25,221 nt of DNA from Nymphaea colorata (lineage: Eukaryota; Streptophyta; Magnoliopsida; Nymphaeales; Nymphaeaceae). Every line of letters begins with the position of its first letter. The first letter of the stretch is position 1. Shown here piece by piece: positions 10,094 through 20,002 of this stretch. The position numbers and the translations under genes were made by a program. The notes under the pieces are model-generated. The model did no database searches. It was not told where the DNA came from and saw only the letters and a list, made by a program, of their open reading frames with translations. The stretch is from assembly GCF_008831285.2 (NCBI RefSeq), contig NW_022204923.1, positions 1 to 25,221 on the forward strand, given 5' to 3'.

Positions 10094-11864
10094 TCACTCA
10101 TCCAGTACCACTTCTTCATAATCAGGCTCAGTTTCCACTCGAGACAGCTGAGGCGCGGGCAGAGCCTTCCCGCACCTATCCTTTCCTTCAAGATTTAAAT
10201 CACTATGCACCAGGTGTCCATGAGTAGCTTATCTCACCTGCACTACACAAGGCCTCGTCCAGCTTCAGCAGCGTTTAGATGATGATTGGCATCCTGAAGA
10301 TGGCTATGTCCTTTGCTAGGCCCTCCTTGATAAGATAGATTAGAAGTTCTTCGAATATGCTTAGCAAATCGTCAGCACATTGGCACAGTTTATTCGCTTC
10401 ACGGTAGAAGATAACGATTTTCTTCAAGTACTTTTGAGGGTTTTTTTATCCAATCAGCGTCTTCAAGATGCCTAGAAGCGCCTTTTTCTTATCGATGTGA
10501 ATGCGTGGATTGTTAGGCATCGATCTATACCGATAATACTCCTATATCTTATATTCCTCATACTAGCAACCTCGATCGCTTATCCATTCAACGAATTTCC
10601 ATATTGATTTCACAACAACTCCGTAGAGTGTGTAAATGTTAAGTAATTTGCCCAATTTTGACTCTCCTATTTGATTCAGCTACAGGAACATCCATACAAA
10701 ATCGGTATATGCTTCTGCAAACTCTTTTATCTATACCAGGAGGATATTGTTGTTGAATGCTCTTGTCTGACGATACTTCCTGCCTTCCGCTTTTTATGAG
10801 TATAGCAATTTTTCAAGTTTTTTCTTAGAAGTTTATGAACTTACTATCACCGACTAATCCTTATTTCTGATGTTCTTTCGCTTCATCTTCTCCTCTAGGC
10901 AGTATATGAAGTGCTTGTAGGGAGCTGAGACCATTGATGTGCTGCTGAAAAACATTTGCTGAAGGCCATTGGCAAATTATCGATAAAATTTGACCAAATC
11001 GCTGATTTCGGCCTTGTTTTCTTGGGTGAGCCGATCATAGAAAACAGTCTAAGGCGCTAATATGCTGGCATTATGAACTCTTGCACTCTTCAGGATCTAA
11101 TTTGCCTATTTATGAAAAAGGATTTTGTGAGATTCTATCCTTTTTATCAGAGTTGCTATTGATGAACAGGGGTAAAAAGTCAACTTCCTTCACTTCCACA
11201 CACTTCTCAACTTCTTCTTTTTCCTTTTCGACTACAGTCTCATTTTCCTGCTTGATGATGGTTTCATTGATGGCGTTCATGTTGAACTGGGTTTCCTTTT
11301 CATCTGCCTGTCTAAAACTTTCCTACCAAGGCAGCACCTCTCCGACGAAGCTGGAAGGCAATTTCTACTGTATCTTTGCCGCTCCCACTTCATAAAAATA
11401 TCTTTCGTAGCTCATTCTTCTGGCACTAGAAAAATCATGAATCTCCATACCCTCAGCGATTTCCTACAGTTATTTTCTCAAGTCCATTGTTTCGAAATTG
11501 CATTGGCTGAGGACCAGCTTGTAGAACTCTTCCTTATTGATTGGCCACATCTCCTCGAAGCGGTTCCGAAAATGCTTTTTGAAAAACTTATAGATGTCCT
11601 TACCCCAGCTATAGCTCTCCTTCAACTTGAAAGACTCTAGCAGTTGGTCGAGAACAGAATCAAGATTCGTATTTTGGAAGATTTAACTGGTTGCTCTGGC
11701 ATCGGCTCTTCGGAGTTCTGTTGGCCAAACTCTGAAGATCTAAGTTTAGATGTGCGGACTGCTTATATGGTCTCGTCGAACATGCAATAGATGTCTTCGA
11801 TTTCAATCCTAATCTTCTGCCGTACGGCCTCATTCTTGAGCTCTGCCACTGATTTTTGCCCCAT
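10094..11864 (-). CDS. Unknown 569-aa helical protein
   Basis: I do not recognise the family. With three introns removed the frame is continuous for 569 aa: 11740-11759 (20 nt), 11065-11086 (22 nt) and 10228-10246 (19 nt). The N-terminus is MGQKSVAELKNEAVRQKIRI. The middle holds a conserved-looking block (YSWGKDIYKFFKKHFRNRFE, then WPINKEEFYKLVLSQ) and a Glu/Lys-rich linker. The C-terminal half is predicted mostly helical and globular (for example YTLYGVVVKSIWKFVEWISD) with many aromatic residues, and the tail is acidic (VETEPDYEEVVLDE). There is no signal peptide, clear membrane segment or catalytic motif. Because it needs no frame correction, it is evidence that both the genetic code and the intron rules used here are right. 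Confidence 0.7.
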
Positions 11865-11905
11865 CGATAACTATATTTAAATCAATAACCTACATATAAT
11901 CAAGT

Positions 11906-12460
11906 TCAGCTCTCCTCCACATCCGGAAGCAGCTCCACTCTTTCCCCCTATGGCGTTGGGTAGAAGTATTCCTTAGCTAGTGGATATGCGTAGAGAGCGA
12001 TCCAGATGATGGCCAGAATGACTGCAAGTCGAATGATCCTGCGCTCCAGGCTTGATATTCTCCTCGTGCCCAGGTTGGTATTGTGATAAATCAATGAGAG
12101 ATAGTCATTCCTGGCGAATTAGTCGAATATCTTCCCAACGGTGGGACCAGGTTGCACCATCATAAACCTCACCTTTCCATTCTCTGTATCACTGTATTCT
12201 TACACTCGGGTTTGAGGACGTAGAAGGCCAGTCCCTTGTACTTGATCTGCTAATAGAGCGCATACATCACCTCCTCGATCCTGAGATCCCTGCGGAAGAG
12301 CATTCTACTTGAATTGCGCATTACAATGGAGTGGTGGGCTTGGGTAATGTTTCCGGGGCTTCCTTGTGACGTACGAAGTAAACAACAACGCAGTCGGGAT
12401 GGTTTCGCTTGGCGAGACTGATCTTTTAGTGTATTTGGTGCGGTGAAGCTGCTCATTCAT
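11906..12460 (-). CDS. Divergent Atg8-like protein with C-terminal TM helix
   Basis: A short protein (about 178 aa) whose order of segments resembles the Atg8/LC3 ubiquitin-like fold. First comes an NHPDCVVVYFVR strand (compare YPDRVPVIVE), then RRDLRIEEVMYALYEQI with GLAFYVL (compare the SDLTVGQFVYVIRKRI and KALFLFV segments). PGPTVGKIFDEF and YLSLIYHNTNLG follow (compare TMSAIYEE and FLYIAYSDENVYG). Instead of ending at the Gly, it continues for about 55 residues through a hydrophobic helix, IIRLAVILAIIWIALYAYPL, to an acidic tail. One 20-nt intron lies at 12184-12203. The N-terminal third is uncertain. Either there are two single-base breaks (start 12460), or a break-free frame starting at ATG 12456 gives a less family-like N-terminus. 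The gene begins 11 bases after the kinase stop. The Atg8 assignment rests on pattern matching by eye. Confidence 0.45.
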
Positions 12461-12471
12461 GAGGGGTGGAC

Positions 12472-13989
12472 TCAGACATATGATATCAAATATTATAGCT
12501 TTGCAAACATAAAATAATCAGACCTTCCGCCTGACCACGTTGGGATTGGCAGAGTTTATGCGGTCTAAGTATTTGGATTATTTGTCGTTTCCGTAGAAGG
12601 ATTTGCTGCTTTAGGTGACGTTTGGGGCTTTTGGGTAGGGCGGATCCATCCTTTTTCCTTACTGTGATGCTCCCGACTATGATGATAGTATGTATTTTCC
12701 TTGCTTTGGCCTTCCCTTCGCTTGTACGAATCTCTCCTGTTTTGCCTTAGCTATTCTATCTTTTTGAGCTCCTCTTGCTGTTTTCTCATTTATTCCTGTC
12801 TTTTTAGTTCTTTCTGGCGTTCTTATTCCTTCCGGAGCTCTTCTTTCCTGCGTTGCTGGATGGATGAATTCATGTTCATCACCTGGTTATCTTCATTCAA
12901 GCTCTTCGTGTCTTTTCCTCTCTTTTTGGTAATTTCCTTGTAAAGCGCCTCCCTATACTCCTTGATTGAGTATTTGGTGTTTTCGTCAATCGAAATCTCA
13001 ATGACTCCGTCGTACTAGAGCTCAGTCTACTAGCTGCGGAAGTCCTTCAGATAAGGATGGCGAAGTGCCTATTCGACAGTAAGGCGGTTGTTTGGGTTAA
13101 ATACCAAGATCTTCTTAGCAAATCTAGTGCCTGCTCATCGATGTTGGGGAAAAAGGAATTAAAGGACCGCTTCTTGACGCAGGCGATCTGGTTGATGCAC
13201 TCCTGCGCCATTGCGGATTACATCGACTCTACTTCTTCCCTGGTGGGCTTGCCCAGCAACTCCAGGATGCGTTACACTTGGTTGAGGGTAGAATTGCCTG
13301 GGAAGATGGCCTTTCCCAAGTAAATTTCCCCAAAATGCACCCAACGACCACATATCCACCGCCTTGGTATACTTGCTGGAGCCAAGCAAAATCTCAGGAG
13401 CTCTGTACCAACGAGTCGCAACGTATTCGGTCATAATTGGCTCGGCTACTGATTGGTTGACTGTTGCTATCGATCTCGCGAGTCCGAAGTCTGCAAGCTT
13501 GGCGAGGCAATCCGAATCAAGAAGGATGTTGGAGGGTTTTAGGTCGCGGTGGATGAGTTATCCCGAATGCATGTACTTTATGCCCTTTAGAACTCTAATT
13601 ATCTTGATCGGTACTGATAGATGACATATTTTTTGTGTACATTTTCCATGATGTTCGCTCTGATGACGCGTGCAGGTCCGTCTCCATGAAGTCGAATACT
13701 AGGTAGATGTCTTTATTGTTCTCGGCTTTGAGGATGTTAAGCAGAGAGACGATATTGGGGTGTCCGTTGAGTTCCTGCAGGAAGATCACCTAAATGACTG
13801 GTAAGCTACTTCTCGGTACGTGCGCTGTGCATCGGTGGCGTTTTGGAAGGCGTCGAATACCTTTTTAAGGGCAACTGTCTGCCGAGTCTGCTTGTCGACT
13901 GCTTTCCAGACCACTCCGTATGCGCCCTTTCCCAGCTTCTGGAGGATTTAAAACCTGCGCAGGATGTGAGGCTCCAGTTCTTATGCCAT
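12472..13989 (-). CDS. MAPK15: MAPK15/ERK7-type protein kinase
   Basis: Atypical MAP kinase of the ERK7/8 group, linked in other organisms to basal bodies and cilia, and in animals to autophagy. Kinase motifs in order: [33 protein letters not shown] (typical of ERK7), [34 protein letters not shown], the TEY activation motif in [14 protein letters not shown], and VDMWSLG. The catalytic domain covers about residues 1-320. The C-terminal tail is charged (E/K/R/Q-rich, coiled-coil-like), then Pro/Thr-rich. Total about 493 aa. Introns on the minus strand: 13790-13809 and 13595-13614, both 20 nt. Four missing bases are placed tightly by conservation, near 13668 (HA-VIRANI), 13339 and 13331 (SLG-CIL-GEIYLGK) and 13113 (LLRK-ILVFNP). 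TAA in the NQVERI position and TAG in the VE(E)ALRHPYL position fit Glu. Confidence 0.88.
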
Positions 13990-14267
13990 GACCGTTAAAA
14001 TTATATTGTATTTCACTGCATTAAATACCCAGCGTCGGGGTGAAGCTTGAGAAAAAAGCTGAGAGATAAGAGTGGATGATATAAATGATATGATTGCTCT
14101 AAGGATAGTCATTGCAGATCATACATAATCTTGCTTTGTTATCCATCATTATTTTCTTGAGTGGGTTGATATTTTTTTCCTTCTCATAAAATCCATCATT
14201 TCGTCATGATATGTGTTAAATTGGAGTTTAAAATACATATCGTCATTCTAATATATATCTATAAGCA
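13990..14267. promoter_or_regulatory. Divergent intergenic region
   Basis: 278 bases between the kinase gene (minus) and the acyl-CoA synthetase gene (plus), so it probably holds both promoters. It is AT-rich; ATATATATCTATAAGCA lies directly before the synthetase ATG. No conserved element can be identified from one sequence. Confidence 0.4.
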
Positions 14268-16333
14268 ATGGGAGGAGGAGCAAGCATCAACTACTGCCAT
14301 CCAGTCACCCAAAAGGTCCCCGGAGAGTCAGCAGTCTACAGATCCCCAGTCTACAAGGACAAGCTTGAGGACAAGCTCGCACCCCACCTGGGAACCATGA
14401 AGGACCTGCTCATCAACAGCTACAAAATCTATGCCAAACTTCCAGCTCTCGGTATTTATCAATCAAAGTAGGAAAGATCGTGAAAAATGAGCAAGGAGTT
14501 GCCTCCATTGATTTCATCACCTACAAGGAGGCCATCGATCGTGCACATCAGATCGGTAGTGCTATTGTCTCGGAGGGGCTTTTTAGTGTACCTGAAGGAG
14601 AACGCATGAAAATGTTCGGTATTTTCTCCAAGAATCGTATCTAATGGTCCATCACTGACATCGCTGCCAATCTGTTCGGGTTCACCACAATCCCCATTTA
14701 CGACACTTTGGGTGACGAGAATATCACCTACGTTTTTAACCATACCCAGCTGACCACCTGCTTCGTCAACGACGGCGCCCTTAAATCGCTTGTGAAGTGC
14801 AAGGACCTCGTGAAGGTTAACACTCTGATCTGCTACGATAAATACACAGAGGATCAACTCAATCATTTCCAGCAAAAAGGTAAAAAGCAAGATATTTAGG
14901 CGTAAAACTCATCCTGTTTGATGAACTCTATGCCGTCGGCCAGAAGAAACTCGCGGATTACAATGCGCCTGAGTTCAAAGTGAGCCCTGAAGATTGCATT
15001 ACCTTCTCATACACTTCTGGTACCACTGGTCCACCAAAGGGCGCCATGATTTCTCACAAGAACTTCGTGTCTTTCTGCACAGCGCAATCCTTGAACAAGG
15101 ACACTAAATTCAGCACTAACGAGTGGCTTTGTCTTATCTGCCATTGCCTCACATCTTGGAGCGAGAATTCGACTACGGTCTTATGGCTGCCGGAAGCAGA
15201 ATCGTCTACTTCTCAGGAGATGTGCAGAAGCTGAAGGATGATTTGGCCATCGTCAAGCCCACTATCTTCTTGAGTGTTCCTCGTCTCTACTCTCGATTCT
15301 ACGATGTGATTAAGGCCAAGTTCAACGACCTGCAGGGATTCACCAAGACTGCATTAAACTATGCCCTTAACACAAAATTGGCAAACTTAAAGTAAAGCGG
15401 ACCTATACCCACAAGATCTATGACAAGTTCTTCTTTTCCAAGACCAAGGAAGCACTGGGAGGCAGAGTCAGAGTCATGATTTCTGGTAGCGCTCCCCTCT
15501 TGCCAGAAGTGCAGAACTTTTTGAAGGTTTGCATGAGCGCTCCTCTCGTGGAAGGATACGGACAGACTGAAACCACTGGAGCCATGTGCATCACCGATGC
15601 CTTCGACCCTGAAGTTCGGCATGTGGGAGGACCTATTGTAATTAACTCACTATTTAGGCAAACGTAGAGGTTAAGCTGGTCGATATTCCCGAAATGAATT
15701 ACCTATCGACTGACAAGGACGCCAAGGAAACCCTACACCCCGTGGTGAGATCTGGGCTCGCGGACCAGGAATCTTCATGGGATATTACCACGACGAAGCG
15801 AAGACAAAGGAGGCAATCACTGAAGACGGCTGGCTGAAGACAGGTGATGTGGGTGCTATGAGCGCCAAGACAAGGGCGATCAGCATCGTTGACCGTAAGA
15901 AAAACATCTTCAAGTTGCAGCAGGGTGAGTATGTGGCTGCTGAAAAAGTGGAAAACACCTACCTTAAGGGCGACAAACTGGCTGAAATCTTCATCCATGG
16001 TGAGTCAACTGAGTGCTTCGTTATTGCCATCGCAGTCCCCCACAAGAAGTATGTTGAGGAGTTTGCTGAAAAGCGTCAGCTTCAAGGCACTTACTAAGAG
16101 CTTTGTAAGAACGAAGGAATCCGCATTGATTTCGTCAATTACCTCAACGGAGTCGGCAAGGAAGGAGGACTGCAGGGCTTCGAGCAAGTCAAAAACATTT
16201 ATTGGAGACTGAGCCATTCCTGACCAAGGGCATCTTGACCAATACCATGAAAATCCAGCGCCACGAGGCCAAGAAGTTCTACCGTCCTCAAATCGACCAG
16301 CTCTACAAGGAGGGCATGCTAAAGACCAAGTGA
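14268..16333 (+). CDS. Long-chain acyl-CoA synthetase
   Basis: AMP-forming fatty acyl-CoA ligase (ACSL/FACS family), which activates long-chain fatty acids with ATP and CoA. Visible motifs: [19 protein letters not shown] (ATP-binding P-loop), [80 protein letters not shown] and the C-terminal YRPQIDQLY. About 669 aa, the usual size. Three introns of exactly 20 nt: 14452-14471, 14880-14899 and 15638-15657. TAA at 14642-14644 occupies the Glu of the conserved NRxEW motif. Single-base breaks lie near 15124, 15394, 15730 and 16203, all inside otherwise conserved blocks. The N-terminus ([14 protein letters not shown]) starts with Gly2 and could be N-myristoylated; that is inference. Confidence 0.9.
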
Positions 16334-16429
16334 TTCATCCACATGCACATTATCTTATCATATATTCCACGCATCCAATATTGCATTTACTGTTTCTGAG
16401 CATAACTTCATACGAACGGCTTCAATTGC

Positions 16430-17995
16430 ATGATGTTCTTATAGAATTATAGAAGAATTATATTCCATGATTTCCAGCAAAGGGTTGGGGTATTCAATCG
16501 CAGTTGCTCGAGGCTAGCCAGCTTCCTCCTAAGTCCAAAAAGCAGTTCCTGCACGACCTTGAAAGTGAAGTAAACAAGTCACGCATTGCGATTGTAAGCG
16601 CTCTTTTAATGCAGGAAAACATGAGCCAAGCGAAGGCCTTCGATCCCAACCTTTACAAGAAGGTTGAGGATTGCAAAAGGAGCTCCACCGGTGCATCCTA
16701 ACCATAAATCAATAGTCAAACAAAAATGTACCTCTTTCTTTATTTAGAAAACGCTATCGGAGGTTATCACTCTGCTGAAGGGAGAAATGAACGAGGTGCA
16801 GGCGGTCCAGAGGAACGAGGAAGAATACTAGTCCAACAACTTCGAAAAGAAGATCAAAAAAGTGGAATACGATATCAAACAGATTCTCCATAAATACAAT
16901 GAAGAAATTGCCAAAATCAACAGTCTCAAGGAAGAGGCAAACGCCGCAAGGGATGAAAGAGTTGTCTACTCCAACCTCTTCAACAAAATTGAAAAAGAGA
17001 TCAAACACTACGAGGAAATCTACAAACAGACTCTCATCAAAAACTAAATCTTTCTCGATAAAAAGAAAGAAAAAAGCAACAAGCTGGCAGAGAGCCAGGA
17101 GGAGAAATTTTAGTAAACCACTGAAGGATTTTAAAAATTGGGACTGTCGAAGTCAGCCAGCATCAACCAGCACGGAACATCAAACGAGCTATCCAAGATA
17201 AGGGATACCAAGTCACGCGAGGCCAAAAAGAGCGTGCGAATCAACGATGCCGACCTTTTCCTCACTAACATCAAGGACACAAGGCCACTCATAGAGCCAT
17301 CGAAGACATCAGCCGAACTCAGTTCCGCAGAGATAAAAACGCTTCTCTTAATGAAAACATCGAAAATATGATCCGCGAAAAGGAGGGAAACATCTAACGG
17401 CTGATCATGAATGCTGAGTGCAGGGACCTGCAAGACGCGGTTGAGTACTACTCAGAGATTTACAAGCTGAATGAGACGCTATTTGAGGAAGTAGAGGCCT
17501 TGGACTGCAAGATTTCCCTAGCATAAAGCGAAATTGAAAGGCTGGATCGCCAAAAACGCACATCGGAAGTCTATGAAAACATGCAAATTAGTGAATTCTT
17601 CAACATCTCCAAAAAATCACGATCCAATAAAAATTTGGTGGGCGATACACCATAATCAGCCACCAACGAGCAGACCATGCTCGCCCATCAGATATGCAAA
17701 TTGCTGGCATCTAGCACTCTGAAAACTCCCTCTTAGCGATGACACCCTCAGGGAAGTCGACCGACAGATCGACGGGCTGGGTTCGCTTCGATTCGAGCGC
17801 AGGGGAATCCGCAAAGAATCGAAGATGATGAGCATCGAGGATGGAAGTGCAGGCACAGACAGGGGCGTTTCTGAGATGCTGTAGAAGATCTAAAAGTTCA
17901 GTGAGAGTGAGAAGATATTCGACCGGACTATGCTGAAGATGTAATACCAAAAAGAGTTGAGTAAGGCGAAGAAGAAGGGCAAGCGTTCAAACTGA
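16430..17995 (+). CDS. Coiled-coil protein
   Basis: About 509 aa, not assigned to a family. It starts MMFLENYRRIIFHDFQQR, has a helical N-terminal region with SKKQFLHDLESEVNKSRIAI, then a long coiled coil (roughly residues 90-200), a Ser/Lys/Thr-rich linker (SKSASINQHGTSNELSKI), a second helical region and a very basic C-terminus (KAKKKGKRSN). Introns of 20 nt at 16484-16503 and 16728-16747 fit; the first connects the start exon to the main frame. Single-base breaks remain near 16678 (an A run), between 17270 and 17290, near 17706 and near 17735. The ATG at 16430 is preferred over that at 16467 because only it connects through a 20-nt intron. Confidence 0.6.
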
Positions 17996-18040
17996 TTTAT
18001 ACTACTCACTTTCCTACCTATCCTTACTTATAATTATAAC

Positions 18041-18973
18041 ATGCTATCGTCGTAAGCCTTTGCTCCGAATCTATAGTTGATCCTCAACTCGGTCCAGCTT
18101 GCAGTCTACGTCCTCATTCTCGCCCTCGCCATCTTCAAACTGACCAAATCCGCTAAGAACTCCCGAGATTTCCTCACCAAGTTCTACACCTGCATCACGG
18201 TGATTGCCTGCATCGAGATCGGTCTCCAATCCTACCAGGTCTCGGCCTAATCCAAGCGAAACCAGCCCTAGATTACTATCTTCGTGATTATCAACCTGTA
18301 CGCGATGAGTTGCGAGGCCTTCGCCATCTTCCTGCTCTCTGACTATTGGCACGAAACTCAGGAAATCATCACCAAGACCTCCACCGAGATAGAGCTCAAA
18401 GAGGAGAAACATTGGGTTCGCCATTTACTCATCGCTCTTTGGCTGGCTGTATACACTGCGTACATCGTATACGCAATAGCTACCAACAAACTCACTGGCT
18501 CGGAAACTTTCAATCTCATACTCACGCTTGGATGCCAGGGTCTCGGCGCCACCATCATGCTTTGGGCTATTCTTTTGCAGGTGATCAGGGGGTATCATTT
18601 GGCCAATGCTGTGGGACGATATGAATAATGGTTGAACCGAACCTCTATCAACAAAGTGAACTTCCGGTGCATCTACTGGATGACTTCGATCTTTAACTTC
18701 CTGCGTATTATCTTCTTGATAACCATGACGATAGTGATTGAGGTCTATAACTAGGAGATAGAGTGGCAGTGGTTCGCCTCGTATATTTATACTGGATCAA
18801 ACTGTATTGTGCTCTTGGTATACATCCTTGGATTTTCAACAAAATCCAATTAATAAATGGGCAAAGTATCAACTCTGCTGGAGGGTGGAGATCTAAGAAG
18901 ATAGAGTAATTCCACAAGGAGTCGTCATGAGACAGAACTGTCGAACAGCATATCGGATCGCTCCAGATAATGA
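18041..18973 (+). CDS. Seven-transmembrane protein
   Basis: A 310-aa protein encoded by one uninterrupted frame with no intron and no frame break. Seven hydrophobic segments can be seen at about residues 14-34 (VQLAVYVLILALAIF), 46-66 (FYTCITVIACIEIGL), 79-103, 128-150 (LLIALWLAVYTAYIVYAIA), 160-185, 208-232 and 242-262. The C-terminal 45 residues are hydrophilic, Ser/Arg-rich and probably cytosolic. The topology resembles receptor-like 7-TM proteins that are common in ciliates, but I see no motif of a named GPCR or transporter family, so function is open. The reading frame contains eight to ten UAR codons at hydrophilic positions, compatible with Glu. Confidence 0.75.
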
Positions 18974-19128
18974 TTTCTTATATTGCTGTACATGTATGCT
19001 CAATAATATTGCGAGAGTATAGACAATTATGAAGTATATGTGATGCTTGATTGTTGTTTTTTATTGATGGCTGTGTTTAGAAATGTTTATGCATTTGTTT
19101 AATTTGATTTCATTTATCATAAATATTC
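18974..19128. other. Short AT-rich spacer
   Basis: 155 bases of AT-rich sequence between the 7-TM gene and the RGG-tail gene, with runs of T and ATTTAT. It presumably holds a 3' end and a promoter; no distinct element is visible. Confidence 0.4.
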
Positions 19129-19933
19129 ATGGATATTGCTTTGGAGAACATAAGCAGGCAAAGATTCAACGGACCGCAAAACCCTCGAAACCCTGGAATG
19201 GGCGGAGGCTTCCGAGGACCTCCCAATTCCATGGGCAATCAAAACTTCTAGCCCAACCAATACCAACAGAACAATAGGCCAAATAACCAACGCTATCCTC
19301 CTCCACTAGCGCCTAGCTATCCCCCAGCAAATAACTACCGAGGCCCTCCTCAACGACAGCATCACAGAGACGATTCTTACCAGCAGCCACCTTTCAATCC
19401 CCAGTTCAATAATAACCCCACCCAAAACTACCAGTAGGACTATGCACCGCCACAGCGTCAGAAAAACCCGAGATTCCCTCCACCACCTCCTCGGGACTAC
19501 CAAAGCCAGCCGAGGCAAAACCAGTATGAATAGAGACATGAGCCAAATTTCAGAAATCAGAGCGCAACTGGTCATCAACAAAGGAATTTCGACCATGAAC
19601 AGGGTCGGCAAGACCGAAGGCCACCCTTCAACAGAGACGAACAAAACGATAGATTCAATGAAGACAATAGGCAAAACTTCAATCCCAGGTACCGTGGCAA
19701 CCAACAGAATGACAGAGGCAACAACCAACAGAATGATCGAAGCTTCAACCAGCCTAACGAGAGGGCTATCAGAATAGAAATTAATTTAGAGCTCCTGCTA
19801 ACCAGCAAAGAAACGACCAGTTTGTAAGTAACTAGCGTGGCAGAGGACGAGGAAGAGGCGCGGACAGAGGTGGTGATAGGGGCAGAGGACGTGGCCGAGG
19901 TAGAGGCAGATAAATAAGCAGGACCATTCATGA
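19129..19933 (+). CDS. Low-complexity RGG-tail RNA-binding-like protein
   Basis: About 268 aa, almost entirely low complexity. The N-terminal part is rich in Asn, Gln, Pro, Arg and Tyr (for example RFNGPQNPRNPGMGGGFRG and RFPPPPPRDYQSQP). The middle is Asn/Gln/Asp/Arg-rich, and the C-terminus is an RGG/RG box with about ten Arg-Gly units (19837-19910). Such composition is typical of RNA-binding proteins that form condensates; no RRM, KH or helicase domain is present. The frame shifts by one base near 19757 (NE to GYQNRNEFRAP). The stop is uncertain: TGA at 19931-19933 needs one more shift, while the unshifted frame runs to TGA at 20085, overlapping the next gene's start. Confidence 0.6.
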
Positions 19934-20002
19934 AATAGGAACTCAAGGATGTAGGTTGTGCCTAAGCGAATATAAAGCGAAAACGAATAAATCAGCTAAG
20001 AG

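Noticed and set aside
13600-13620. A frameshift in the kinase between YVIYQ and [11 protein letters not shown]
   Set aside because: First read as a break, but a 20-nt intron at 13595-13614 explains it exactly and restores the family spacing. Similar first impressions in TRAPPC3 and the 569-aa gene were also resolved by 19-22 nt introns.
16188-16207. A 20-nt GT-AG stretch in the acyl-CoA synthetase that could be an intron
   Set aside because: It encodes the conserved VKNI-L-E segment before EPF. Removing it would delete a block found throughout the family, so a missing base near 16203 is more likely.
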